From Tepidibacter aestuarii (GTDB taxonomy: Bacteria > Bacillota > Clostridia > Peptostreptococcales > Peptostreptococcaceae): a stretch of 64,000 bases of DNA. Below, piece by piece: positions 37,187-45,620 of this stretch (position 1 is its first letter; every line of letters begins with the position of its first letter). The stretch lies in NCBI RefSeq assembly GCF_934924865.1, contig NZ_OW235315.1:2356001-2420000 (forward strand), in the 5' to 3' direction. Both the position numbers and the translations under genes were made by a program. Under the pieces are notes generated by a model. The model worked only from the letters and a program-made list of their open reading frames with translations. It was not told the origin of the DNA and searched no databases.

Positions 37187-38089
37187 TTATCCTAATTCAT
37201 GCATTTTTCTTAAAGCATTTTCAGCCTTAACCCTCACCTCTTCGTCAACATGAATTTCATTTGATAAATCTTCAAGACAATTATACACATCTTTTATAGT
37301 TGTAATTTTCATGTTCTTACAGACCATATTTAATGGGTAAAATCTCTTATTAGGATTTCTTTTTCTAAGTTCATGTAATATCCCCACATCAGTGACAACT
37401 ATAAATTCTTGCTTATTACTATTAGACGCATACTCTATTATCTGTCCTGTACTTCCTACAAAATCACCAAGTTTTCTAACTTCTTTCGTACATTCTGGAT
37501 GAATTAAAACTTCTACATCTTCACCATACTTTTCTTTCGCTTCTATAACATCTTCAGATCTTATATTATTATGAATACAACAGAATCCATCCCAAAGTAT
37601 TATTCTTTTTTCTGGCACTTTTTCTTGAATATATGATCCTAAATTTTTATCTGGAACAAATATTATTTCATCGCTATCAATATTTTTACATATTTTCATA
37701 GCACTTGATGAAGTACAACATACATCAGAAATAGCCTTTACTTCTGTGCTTGAATTTACATAACACAACACCTTAGCATTTGGGTACTCTTTCTTCATTT
37801 TTTCAATCTCATCAGCTCTAGCCATAACTGCCATACCACATAGTGCTTCTTCATTAGGTAGTAACACTGTCTTGCTAGGAGATAATATTTTTGCACTCTC
37901 AGCCATAAATTTAACACCACAGAAAACTATTACATCAGCATTACTATCAAAGCCTACTTTACTCAAATAATAAGAATCACCAACATAATCTGCTATATCT
38001 TGAATTTCAGAGTTCTGATAATAATGAGCCAAAATAATAGCATTTTTTTCTATTTTTAATTTTTTTATTTTTTCAACTATAGAATTCAT
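37187..38089 (-). CDS. nadA: Quinolinate synthase A
   Basis: Iron-sulfur enzyme that condenses iminoaspartate and dihydroxyacetone phosphate to quinolinate. The 300-residue protein has ILAHYYQNSEIQDIADYVGD, CCTSSSAMKIC, VLIHPECTKEVRKLGDFVGS and the ligand cysteines, including VFCGVKFMAESAKIL. The frame is open upstream, but the ATG at 38089 (MNSIVEKIKKLK) with AGAGGTGAATAAA is right. A promoter and a perfect palindrome lie just ahead. Confidence 0.96.
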   Translation of the reverse strand: MNSIVEKIKKLKIEKNAIILAHYYQNSEIQDIADYVGDSYYLSKVGFDSNADVIVFCGVKFMAESAKILSPSKTVLLPNEEALCGMAVMARADEIEKMKKEYPNAKVLCYVNSSTEVKAISDVCCTSSSAMKICKNIDSDEIIFVPDKNLGSYIQEKVPEKRIILWDGFCCIHNNIRSEDVIEAKEKYGEDVEVLIHPECTKEVRKLGDFVGSTGQIIEYASNSNKQEFIVVTDVGILHELRKRNPNKRFYPLNMVCKNMKITTIKDVYNCLEDLSNEIHVDEEVRVKAENALRKMHELG

Positions 38090-38126
38090 TTTATTCACCT
38101 CTATATAAATTTTAAACCTTCTTTCA

Positions 38127-38158
38127 GTACATACAGGTGTATATACACCTGTATGTAC
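38127..38158. promoter_or_regulatory. 32-bp perfect palindrome, probable operator of nadABC
   Basis: The half-site GTACATACAGGTGTAT is repeated exactly as its reverse complement with no spacer. It lies directly after the -10 box of the nadA promoter, so a bound dimer would cover the start of transcription. NAD-synthesis operons in Clostridia are often controlled by NiaR; that is a candidate, but the site is not proven to be its box. Confidence 0.7.
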
Positions 38159-38187
38159 ACTATACCATCTTAACATATATTTATCAA
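38159..38187 (-). promoter_or_regulatory. Promoter of nadABC
   Basis: Minus-strand TTGATA (38187-38182) and TATAGT (38164-38159) are 17 bases apart, a strong vegetative match. The start of transcription would fall in the palindrome at 38127-38158. Confidence 0.7.
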
Positions 38188-38189
38188 CA

Positions 38190-38260
38190 CAAAATTCGCT
38201 TCATTATATCGCATGGTTCATGCCGCCAACGAGTCCTAACGGACTCCGTTGCTTAAAAAT
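38190..38260 (-). repeat. Dispersed two-hairpin repeat, copy 4
   Basis: Minus-strand orientation. First hairpin CAACGGAGTCC with GGACTCGTTG is fully paired apart from a bulged base; the second is partly decayed (CATGC, GATA, TAATG). It ends at the -35 region of the nadA promoter. The 5' flank is replaced by the terminator of the ROK gene. Confidence 0.75.
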
Positions 38261-38303
38261 ACAAAAGAACTGACACCTAACGGTTGTCAGTTCTTTTGTA
38301 TTT
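38255..38303 (-). terminator. Terminator after the ROK kinase gene
   Basis: Very long arms, AAATACAAAAGAACTGACA and its complement TGTCAGTTCTTTTGTATTT, with a 9-base loop and five U on the minus strand. The gene ends at 38333. Confidence 0.85.
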
Positions 38304-38332
38304 AAAATCATATTTAAGTATATAATAATTTC

Positions 38333-39286
38333 CTATTCATTATAAAAAGCTAAAGCTCCAGCTCCAATAAGTCCACAATCGTCTCTTTTAGCTTTTTCTA
38401 TTTTGCAAATTTGAGTACTAGGCTTTAAAGACATGCTGTTTATAGTATTCATCATCTTGTCGTAGAACATATCTAAACAATTAGATACTCCTCCTCCTAT
38501 ACTTATTTTTTCCGGATTGTACATAGCAATAATATTAAAAATACCAACGCCTAAGTAGTACCCCTCATTTTCTACTATTTCTAAAGCAAACTTATCTCCT
38601 TTTTTAGCTGCTTCAAATACATGTTCAGCCTTTACTTTACCACCTTTTGAAAGTTCTGATATAATACTTTCTTCGTTTGTAATTCTCTCAGAGGCAATTT
38701 TTTCTATAGCCGTTCCAGATGCATAAGCCTCAAAGCACCCATCATTTCCACAATTGCATTTTCTACCATTTAGATTAATTATCATATGACCAGCTTCGAA
38801 TCCATTTGAGTTAGCTCCTACTTGAAGCTTAGAATCTATTATAGCTCCACCGCCAACTCCTGTGCTAACAGTTATATATATAAAGTTTTTGCATCCTTTC
38901 CCAAATCCAAATAAATACTCTCCAAGAGCTGCTGCATTACCATCATTTTGCAGCTTTATATTAATACCTTCAAATTCATCAGATAGCTTTTCTACTAGCT
39001 TTACATTTTTCCAACCTTTTAAATTTCCACTTTCAACTATTATTCCTTTTTCACTATCTATTGGTCCAGGAGAACCTATTCCTATTCCCTTTAAGTCATT
39101 CTTAGCTAAATTTAATCTTTCTAACAATTCATATATAGTCTTTTTTATATTATTTATACTATTATCAGGTCCTTTTTCAACCTCTGTAGGTATCTTAATA
39201 TTATCAAGTACTTCTCCTTCTTTAGTCATAATACCTATGTTAATCTTAGTTCCACCTAAATCAACTGCACAATATAAATCCTTCAT
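38333..39286 (-). CDS. ROK-family glucokinase-like sugar kinase
   Basis: Cytoplasmic ATP-dependent kinase of 317 residues. It has the ATP motif AVDLGGTKINIGIM, GSPGPIDSEKGIIVESGN, the catalytic NDGNAAALGEYLFGFGKG, STGVGGGAIIDSKL and the zinc-binding ROK signature NGRKCNCGNDGCFEAYASG. This is the glucokinase/fructokinase type, though the sugar cannot be told from sequence. AAGGTGATTTTA precedes the ATG at 39286 and is preferred to the GTG at 39295. Confidence 0.92.
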   Translation of the reverse strand: MKDLYCAVDLGGTKINIGIMTKEGEVLDNIKIPTEVEKGPDNSINNIKKTIYELLERLNLAKNDLKGIGIGSPGPIDSEKGIIVESGNLKGWKNVKLVEKLSDEFEGINIKLQNDGNAAALGEYLFGFGKGCKNFIYITVSTGVGGGAIIDSKLQVGANSNGFEAGHMIINLNGRKCNCGNDGCFEAYASGTAIEKIASERITNEESIISELSKGGKVKAEHVFEAAKKGDKFALEIVENEGYYLGVGIFNIIAMYNPEKISIGGGVSNCLDMFYDKMMNTINSMSLKPSTQICKIEKAKRDDCGLIGAGALAFYNE

Positions 39287-39478
39287 TAAAATCACCTTCT
39301 TCTAGTAGTATGTATTAACAAATTCACTTTATATTATTATAACATTTTTATAATTTGAATTTTAGTTAAAATTTTATTTTTTTAAATTATTAAATATATT
39401 TTATGAGTTGATTTAATATACAATTCAATTTGAATAAATTCAATATTACTTTGAAACACTAATGAAGAGGTGAAAAAC

Positions 39479-40486
39479 ATGAAAAATTTTATACCAGATA
39501 AAGCATATGTAGATCCTAGAGCTCTAAAATACGATGTAGGTCAAATTGCTATTAATCATCTAAAAGAATTAAATATTCCTATAGAACAATCTAGAAAAGT
39601 TTTAATAGACGGAAAAAATGCGTCAGAAAACTACTCAAAATCAAAAAAAACTATATATATAACAGTTAATAAACAAAAAAAACTGAGACCTTGTAAACCG
39701 TCTGCAGACTATCAGTTTTCTCTATCAAGCTCATGCCCGGGCCACTGCGAGTACTGTTATCTTCAAACTACTCAAGGCGAAAAACCATTTATGAAGCTAT
39801 TTGTAAATATAGACGAGATATTAGATGTAATTAATGATCATATAGATAAAAATTCAAATATTACAACATTTGAATGCGGAAGTATAACAGACCCTGTTGC
39901 ACTTGAACACTTGACTGGAAATCTCAAAAAATGCATAGAATTTTTTTCAAAATCGGAAAATGGAAGACTTAGAGTTATAACTAAATACGACAATATAGAT
40001 TCTTTTTTAAATATAAATCATAGCAATCATACTAAATTTAGATTCAGTATAAATACAAGATATGTTATAGATAACTTTGAGCATAATACATCAAGCTTTG
40101 ACGAAAGAATAAACGCATCTAAAAAAATAGCTTCAAGTAATTATCCTCTAGGATTTATAATAGCTCCAATTATGATTTATGATAATTGGAAGGATGAATA
40201 CAAAGAGTTAATATTAAAACTTAAAGAAGAGCTAAAAGACTACAACAATCCTATAACTTTTGAACTTATACAGCATAGGTTTACAAGCACTGCCAAAGAA
40301 TTAATACTTACTCGCTTCCCAAATACCAAACTTGACCTAGATGAAGAAAACAGACAGCTAAAATGGGGACCTTATGGTAAATTCAAGTATGTATACCCTA
40401 AAGAAAAAAGCAGCGAAATAAAAGAGTATATATCAAAACTCATATACGACAATTTTGAAAACAGTACTATAGAGTATTTTACTTAA
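39479..40486 (+). CDS. splB: Spore photoproduct lyase
   Basis: Radical-SAM enzyme that repairs the thymine photoproduct 5-thyminyl-5,6-dihydrothymine in germinating spores. The cluster motif SSSCPGHCEYCYLQTTQG (CX3CX2C) is conserved, as are TTFECGSITDPVALEHLTG and the late ITFELIQHRFTSTAKELIL stretch. The protein has 335 residues. AAGAGGTGAAAAAC ahead of the ATG at 39479 decides the start. It supports endospore formation by this organism. Confidence 0.95.
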   Translation: MKNFIPDKAYVDPRALKYDVGQIAINHLKELNIPIEQSRKVLIDGKNASENYSKSKKTIYITVNKQKKLRPCKPSADYQFSLSSSCPGHCEYCYLQTTQGEKPFMKLFVNIDEILDVINDHIDKNSNITTFECGSITDPVALEHLTGNLKKCIEFFSKSENGRLRVITKYDNIDSFLNINHSNHTKFRFSINTRYVIDNFEHNTSSFDERINASKKIASSNYPLGFIIAPIMIYDNWKDEYKELILKLKEELKDYNNPITFELIQHRFTSTAKELILTRFPNTKLDLDEENRQLKWGPYGKFKYVYPKEKSSEIKEYISKLIYDNFENSTIEYFT

Positions 40487-40561
40487 TTTTTCATTTAGTA
40501 TATAAATCACTCTATATAAACGATATAATATGTATTATAACAATATACAAAGGAGTAATTT

Positions 40562-41002
40562 ATGAGAATTCTTGTTGATGCAGATGCTTGTCCTGTTAAG
40601 GATATAATAATTAAAGTTGCCAAGCAGCTTAATATAGCAGTTATGATGTTTATAGACACTAGTCATGTCCTAAATGATGATTATTCAACAGTTATTATGG
40701 TTGGTCAGGGAAAAGACTCTGTTGATATGGCTTTGATAAATTCAGTTGAAGAAGGAGATATAATTATTACTCAAGACTATGGTCTAGCTGCCATGGTTCT
40801 TGCAAAAAAAGCTCATGTTATAAATCAAAACGGACTTATTTATAATGATGACAACATAGATATGCTACTTCTTCAAAGACATTTATCTCAAAAAGCTAGA
40901 AAAGCTAAAAAAAGGATTAAAAGTGCCAAAAAAAGAACTAAATCAGACAACGACTTGTTTGAAAGAAACTTTATTGAGCTTTGTAAATCATTAATCCGAT
41001 AA
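40562..41002 (+). CDS. UPF0178 (YaiI/YqxD) family protein
   Basis: A 146-residue protein beginning MRILVDADACPVKDIIIKVA, with VGQGKDSVDMALINSVEEGD and IIITQDYGLAAMVLAKKA, the signatures of the YaiI/YqxD (DUF188) family. The fold is PIN-like with conserved Asp residues, but no activity is established. The C terminus is basic (KARKAKKRIKSAKKRTK). CAAAGGAG lies ahead of the ATG. Confidence 0.9.
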   Translation: MRILVDADACPVKDIIIKVAKQLNIAVMMFIDTSHVLNDDYSTVIMVGQGKDSVDMALINSVEEGDIIITQDYGLAAMVLAKKAHVINQNGLIYNDDNIDMLLLQRHLSQKARKAKKRIKSAKKRTKSDNDLFERNFIELCKSLIR

Positions 41003-41030
41003 AAAATACAACTTATATGTTGTATTTCCT
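41003..41030 (+). terminator. Terminator after the UPF0178 gene
   Basis: Arms AAATACAAC and GTTGTATTT, with TTATAT loop, then CCTT; the U tail is weak. Confidence 0.4.
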
Positions 41031-41156
41031 TAGGTGAGCATGAACTGTGTAATTTTTTGTATTTCCCAGGAAAATATATTTTTTTATGTAAATAATTCTT
41101 GTTATTAATCTCTTAAAAAAGCTAATACTATTATTAGACTTTTAGGAGGTGTTAAA

Positions 41157-41324
41157 ATGGATCAAGGAAACCTTAATATAGGATGTACTGTTAGCGAGTG
41201 TAGACATCATGCTAAGACTGTAAACAACTGTACTCTCACTCATATAGAAGTTGTTAAACATAAGTCTCAAGCTACCTCTCCAGAATGTACAGACTGTGGA
41301 AGTTTTGAAAAAGACGAATACTAA
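41157..41324 (+). CDS. DUF1540 small cysteine protein
   Basis: A 55-residue protein (MDQGNLNIGCTVSECRHHAK) with CTVSECRHHA, NNCTLTHIEV and SPECTDCGSF, the six-cysteine pattern of DUF1540 from spore-forming Firmicutes. It probably binds zinc, and its role is unknown. TTTTAGGAGGTGTTAAA is an excellent ribosome site and a terminator follows. Confidence 0.88.
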   Translation: MDQGNLNIGCTVSECRHHAKTVNNCTLTHIEVVKHKSQATSPECTDCGSFEKDEY

Positions 41325-41356
41325 AAAAACTCCGCCTTTAAAGGTGGAGTTTTTTC
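41325..41356. terminator. Terminator between DUF1540 and GerB-type genes
   Basis: AAAAAACTCCGCCTTT pairs with AAAGGTGGAGTTTTTT, one mismatch. It lies between convergent genes and can stop both; it overlaps the end of the GerB-type gene. Confidence 0.8.
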
Positions 41357-42423
41357 TTTTTTATTTCCGCAGCAATCCATATAATAATAGGAGCAACTAC
41401 TTGAAATGGAAATTTATAATAAGGTGATACCGTAGAAGCAAATTTTATAACATCCATTACGCTATCATATATAGAAAAGGATAGCATTCCCATTAGTAAA
41501 GCAACCGGAGTCACTATGAAACGATAATCAGTATAACCAGATATTTTACTAATTCCTTTACATACTGCCAATAAGCATATACTCATTTTTATATATCCTC
41601 CTAATAAAAATATAACCGCTGCTATAATTTCCCCTCTCTGAACTAAGTTTCCAATATCTATTCTTGATGCAACGACATAAGAAGGATAGTATAAATCTGA
41701 TGCTATATTTACATCTAAAACAAGAATATTCATTAAATTAAATACAACTAAAATAATCCCTCCTATCATTAATCCATTCATATAAACTTTATAAGGAGAT
41801 TTCTTTGTCTCAAAATCAGCGAAAAACATAGTAAATATTACAGTTTCAACAAAAGGAAATGCAAATGAATAAAATGTTCCTTTTAGAATGGGTTTTACTC
41901 CATTATATAAAACAGGACGGATATTATCGATATTCATATTAGGGATTGATAATACTATAATTGCAAATATAGAAACTATAATAACAGGTGTAAAAAATTC
42001 AACCCATCTCCCTAATGCTTCAATTCCTTCTTTTACTCCCCAAATTCCAAGAATTATAATACCTAGTATCGGAATAATTCTAGGAGTTTCACGCATAGAA
42101 ACTATAGTAATAAAATAACCAAAATCACTTGCTATTAGGGCTCCTATATGAAATGCAAACCAAATATATAATATGCTTACTACCTTACCAATAAACTTCC
42201 CAAAGCAAATATCAAGTATGTCAAACAAATCGCTTTGTGGGAAAATATAGTGTAAGCGGGCATATATAATAATTACCGGAAATGCCATAAATATAGATAA
42301 AATATTAGCTATCCATACATCCTGCTTAGCATCTAATCCCATTACTATTATTGTTGATGTTCCTATTATAGATAGAATTATAAAATATATCCCTTGTTTA
42401 TCAGAGATAACTTCTTTATTCAT
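41338..42423 (-). CDS. GerB-type spore germination permease
   Basis: Inner-membrane subunit of a nutrient germinant receptor, in the amino-acid permease superfamily. The 361-residue protein is hydrophobic with about ten membrane segments; GIYFIILSIIGTSTIIVMG at the start and SIPNMNIDNIRPVLYNGVKP in the middle are family-like. No gerA or gerC partner is adjacent. The ATG at 42423 (MNKEVISD) has TTGGAG upstream. The ligand cannot be read from sequence. Confidence 0.85.
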   Translation of the reverse strand: MNKEVISDKQGIYFIILSIIGTSTIIVMGLDAKQDVWIANILSIFMAFPVIIIYARLHYIFPQSDLFDILDICFGKFIGKVVSILYIWFAFHIGALIASDFGYFITIVSMRETPRIIPILGIIILGIWGVKEGIEALGRWVEFFTPVIIVSIFAIIVLSIPNMNIDNIRPVLYNGVKPILKGTFYSFAFPFVETVIFTMFFADFETKKSPYKVYMNGLMIGGIILVVFNLMNILVLDVNIASDLYYPSYVVASRIDIGNLVQRGEIIAAVIFLLGGYIKMSICLLAVCKGISKISGYTDYRFIVTPVALLMGMLSFSIYDSVMDVIKFASTVSPYYKFPFQVVAPIIIWIAAEIKKKKLHL

Positions 42424-42539
42424 TATATAGTTCTCCAATCTCATAGCTGATTAGTGTTCAGTTTATTTTTCAAAATAATCCAATTCAGTTCAATTATAGT
42501 TTAACCTAATAATCATATTTAATAATCTCTCTTCAAAAT

Positions 42540-42617
42540 AAAAAATTCGCTTTATGCTACCGCATAGCTCATGTCGCCAACGGGTCCTACGGGCTCTGTT
42601 GCTTAAAATAGTTGCTA
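42540..42617 (-). repeat. Dispersed two-hairpin repeat, copy 5
   Basis: Minus-strand orientation. GCAACTATTTTAAGCAAC, outer arms of the first hairpin CAAC/GTTG, GGCGACATGAGC, then GCTATGC, GGTA, GCATAAAGC and GAATTTTTT. It lies between the tRNA-Leu terminator and the GerB-type gene. Confidence 0.8.
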
Positions 42618-42677
42618 GTTTAATTCTTTCAACAGCATTATCTGCAGAAATAAAATCTTATAATTTTCTATAAAATA

Positions 42678-42699
42678 AAAAAAGACCCTCAGGTCTTTA
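42678..42699 (-). terminator. Terminator after tRNA-Leu(GAG)
   Basis: AAAGACC and GGTCTTT around TGAG, followed by a U run on the minus strand, 7 bases past the CCA end of the tRNA. Confidence 0.85.
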
Positions 42700-42705
42700 T
42701 ATAAT

Positions 42706-42791
42706 TGGTGCGGATGACGGGACTTGAACCCATACGAGCGTAGCTCACTACCCCCTCAAGATAGCGTGTCTGCCGATTCCACCACATCCGC
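42706..42791 (-). tRNA. tRNA-Leu(GAG)
   Basis: 86 bases, CCA encoded. Acceptor GCGGATG pairs with CATCCGC, discriminator A73, anticodon stem CTATC/GGTAG with loop TTGAGGG (anticodon GAG, reads CUC and CUU), a long variable arm with GAGC/GCTC, and T loop TTCAAGT. It has the class II shape expected for leucine. Confidence 0.97.
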
Positions 42792-42848
42792 ATATTTAAT
42801 CTTTAATAATATTTTAATTGTTATATATACATAAGTCAATATATTTTT

Positions 42849-42886
42849 AAAAGCCGTTAAAAGTTAATTACTCTTAACGGCTTTTT
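42849..42886 (-). terminator. Terminator after the peptide-binding lipoprotein gene
   Basis: Arms AAAAGCCGTTAA and TTAACGGCTTTT with a 13-base loop; U on the minus strand. Confidence 0.75.
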
Positions 42887-42924
42887 ATATCTAATGGAAT
42901 CATATAATTTTTAAAGCAAATCTT

Positions 42925-44466
42925 TTATTCGCTTATATATATTTTTTCAAAGCCATTATATATATTGAATTCACTTGAATCTAATTTTCCTTTAATTTTA
43001 TTATTTAAAACTAAGTTCTTATCCTTAATCAAAAGACTTATAAACGGAATGTTATTACTAACATATTTCTCTAGTTCATTATAATTTTGTATCTTTTCAG
43101 ATTCACTATTAGAGCTTATAAGCTTTTGAATCAATATATTTACATTATCATCATTGTAGTTTGTAAAACTATTATAGAAATTAAACATAGGGTCTGGGAC
43201 AATAGGAAGTGTCCATCCTAAAAGAGCTAGATCATAATCCTTGTTATTAATAGCATTTGTAAGTTCTTCTTCAGAAAGCTCTACTATTTTTATATCAATC
43301 CCTACATCTGCAAGATAATTTTTTATTAAATAAGCTTCTTTTAGTCTTTCAAAATTTTGTTTATTTACAACAGCTTTAAACTGGACTCCCTCTAAATTTA
43401 TATTACTCAGATGTTTTTTTGCCTTATCTATATCGAATTTTATAACTTCTAATTCTTTATTATAGTATTTTGATTTTTTATTCAATGGAAATTCCACTAT
43501 ATCTCCATTATCCAAATAAACATCCTTTAGTATTTTTTCTCTATCTATACTATGCAATAAAGCTTTTCTAAAGTTTATATCTTGTATATACTGATTATCA
43601 AAATTTAAAGCTATGAATTCGTACTCATTTCCTGTATATTCTCTAATATCAAATCTTTTAACAGGAAACTGTCCGCTTATTATCTTATCTATTTTACAAA
43701 TATCTGTTTCAAGAGATATAAGCATACTCTCTTGTGCTTCTTTATCCGGTACTATAACTAGCCTTACCTTATCTATATAAGGTTTTTTGTCGTAGTACTC
43801 TTCATTTTTTACTAAATCTATATACTTTCTTTTTTCGTATTTATCTATTTTATACATTCCAGATCCTATCAAATTATTCGAATAAAGATTCATGCCATCT
43901 ATACTCAAACCAGAAAGTCTATGCTTTGGAAGTATTGGAAATATAAAATTTTCTAAAGAAAAAGAATATGCACTGTTAAATACTATGTTAAAACTAGTAT
44001 CAGATAAAACATCAACCCTAGATACGTTCTTAACCAAAGGTTTATAAGTGCTTTTATCTAATGTTTTTAGTAAATTTATTGTAAACTGAACATCTTGACT
44101 TGTTAGGCTAACTCCATCATGCCAACGTATATTATCCTTTAAACTTATATTTAAGCTCATTCCATCCTGAGAAACAGTATAATCTTTTACAAGCTTTGGC
44201 TTTATATTATAATTTTCATCTACTATAAATAGACTATCATAAACCAATTTAAGGGCTTGATCTAATGATTTTTCATTATTTAAAAGTGGATTTAATGTTT
44301 TAAATTCAACAACAGAAATATTTATTGATCCACCTTCCTTAGGAGTTAAGTCTTCCTCTTGTAATATAGCTTTTTTCAAATCTTCATTTATCTTAGTATC
44401 ACTTTTGCTACATCCAAAGAGAAATACAGCCATAACTAAAAGAAAAATAATTTTAATTTTTTTCAT
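42925..44466 (-). CDS. Peptide ABC transporter substrate-binding lipoprotein
   Basis: Family 5 solute-binding protein of 513 residues. A lipoprotein signal ends in FLFGCSKS (cysteine is the lipid site). LVYDSLFIVDENYNIKPKLV, NIRWHDGVSLTSQDVQFTI and NFRKALLHSIDREKILKDV are typical of OppA/DppA. No permease genes are next to it, so partners must be elsewhere. The ATG at 44466 follows AGGAGAAAGCA. It is transcribed after a transglycosylase gene. Confidence 0.9.
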   Translation of the reverse strand: MKKIKIIFLLVMAVFLFGCSKSDTKINEDLKKAILQEEDLTPKEGGSINISVVEFKTLNPLLNNEKSLDQALKLVYDSLFIVDENYNIKPKLVKDYTVSQDGMSLNISLKDNIRWHDGVSLTSQDVQFTINLLKTLDKSTYKPLVKNVSRVDVLSDTSFNIVFNSAYSFSLENFIFPILPKHRLSGLSIDGMNLYSNNLIGSGMYKIDKYEKRKYIDLVKNEEYYDKKPYIDKVRLVIVPDKEAQESMLISLETDICKIDKIISGQFPVKRFDIREYTGNEYEFIALNFDNQYIQDINFRKALLHSIDREKILKDVYLDNGDIVEFPLNKKSKYYNKELEVIKFDIDKAKKHLSNINLEGVQFKAVVNKQNFERLKEAYLIKNYLADVGIDIKIVELSEEELTNAINNKDYDLALLGWTLPIVPDPMFNFYNSFTNYNDDNVNILIQKLISSNSESEKIQNYNELEKYVSNNIPFISLLIKDKNLVLNNKIKGKLDSSEFNIYNGFEKIYISE

Positions 44467-44477
44467 TTGCTTTCTCC

Positions 44478-45017
44478 TCATTTCTCGTAAATAGCTTTGT
44501 ATCTTTCATAATATTTATTTACCTTATCAACATAATCTCTAGTTTCTTTAAAAGGTATATTTTGTAAGTTTATTCCATTATTACTATACCTTTGATCTTT
44601 TAGCCATTTTTCTACATTGCCAGATCCACCATTATATGCGGCTATTACTAAGTCCTTATCATCAAACTGATTAAAGAGCTTGCTTATATACCAACATCCC
44701 ATTTGAATATTTGTCTCTGGATTAAATATATTTATATCACCCATTTGAAGTTCATCTTGAGCCCACTGCTGAGTAATATTTGATATTTGCATAAGGCCTT
44801 TAGCCTCCCTGTTAGACTCAGCGTAAGGAAAAAATTTGCTTTCGGCTTTCATTATAGAAAATACCAAATATGGGTCTATATCGTATTCTTTAGAATATTT
44901 CATTACATACTCTTCATAATGTTTAGGATATACTATTTTTAAATACTTATCTACTCCAAATATTAAACCCGCAATAAGTATAATAGCGCAGATAATAAAA
45001 TACTTCTTTTTAATCAA
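44478..45017 (-). CDS. Membrane-anchored lytic transglycosylase
   Basis: An SLT-domain protein related to MltE/Slt. It has an N-terminal membrane helix (YFIICAIILIAGLIFGV), catalytic glutamate in IMKAESKFFPYAESNREAKG, GLMQISNITQQWA, NPETNIQMGCWYISKLF and AAYNGGSGNVEKWL. The longer frame reaches 45041 within coaE, but GGAGG ahead of a TTG at 45017 fits better, giving 179 residues. It overlaps coaE by 8 bases. It would cleave peptidoglycan at the cell surface. Confidence 0.85.
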   Translation of the reverse strand: MIKKKYFIICAIILIAGLIFGVDKYLKIVYPKHYEEYVMKYSKEYDIDPYLVFSIMKAESKFFPYAESNREAKGLMQISNITQQWAQDELQMGDINIFNPETNIQMGCWYISKLFNQFDDKDLVIAAYNGGSGNVEKWLKDQRYSNNGINLQNIPFKETRDYVDKVNKYYERYKAIYEK

Positions 45018-45612
45018 AACACGTTTCCTCCACATAGTCACAAAATTTTTCTACATCTAACTCAAGCTTATCCTGATTATAAGAATTATCTATTATATAA
45101 TCAGCATACTTCTTCTTATCTTCTACCCTCATCTGAGATCTAATTCTTAATATCGCATCTTCTTTATTTATATTGTCTCTTTTTACGATTCTTTCAATCT
45201 GTATATTTTCATTACAAATAACAAGAAGTACCATATCGACTAGATCTAATAAATTAGCCTCTATTAAAAGAGGTGCATCTAATACTACAATCTTTTTGCC
45301 TTGTTCCTTAAATTTATCTATACTGACTTTTATCTTATTTGTAATTATAGGATGTGTTATAGAATTTAGTTTTTTAAGCTTAACTTCATCGGAGAAAACA
45401 ATACTTCCTAATTTTTTTCTATCTAAAATCTTATCAGAATTAAGTATTTCACTTCCAAAACATTTGACAACCTCATCAAGAGCTTTCTTATCATCAAATA
45501 TTTTTCTTGAAATTTTATCTGCATCTATTATGTTTATATTTTTTTTCTTTAAAATATTAGAAACTGTGCTTTTCCCACTTCCTATTGATCCTGTAAGACC
45601 TATTACTATCAT
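45010..45612 (-). CDS. coaE: Dephospho-CoA kinase
   Basis: Last step of CoA synthesis, phosphorylating dephospho-CoA. The 200-residue protein has the P-loop IGLTGSIGSGKSTVSNIL, DADKISRKIFDD, VLDAPLLIEANLLDLVD and RIRSQMRVEDKKKYADYIID, all typical. It is next to polA, 8 bases away, a known arrangement in Clostridia. The overlap with the transglycosylase gene suggests coupling. Confidence 0.95.
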   Translation of the reverse strand: MIVIGLTGSIGSGKSTVSNILKKKNINIIDADKISRKIFDDKKALDEVVKCFGSEILNSDKILDRKKLGSIVFSDEVKLKKLNSITHPIITNKIKVSIDKFKEQGKKIVVLDAPLLIEANLLDLVDMVLLVICNENIQIERIVKRDNINKEDAILRIRSQMRVEDKKKYADYIIDNSYNQDKLELDVEKFCDYVEETCFD

Positions 45613-45620
45613 ATTCTCAC

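Noticed and set aside
39431..39463. Sigma-G-like promoter for splB (TGAATA and AACACTA)
   Set aside because: The -10 would be at the ribosome site, so transcription would start at or after it.
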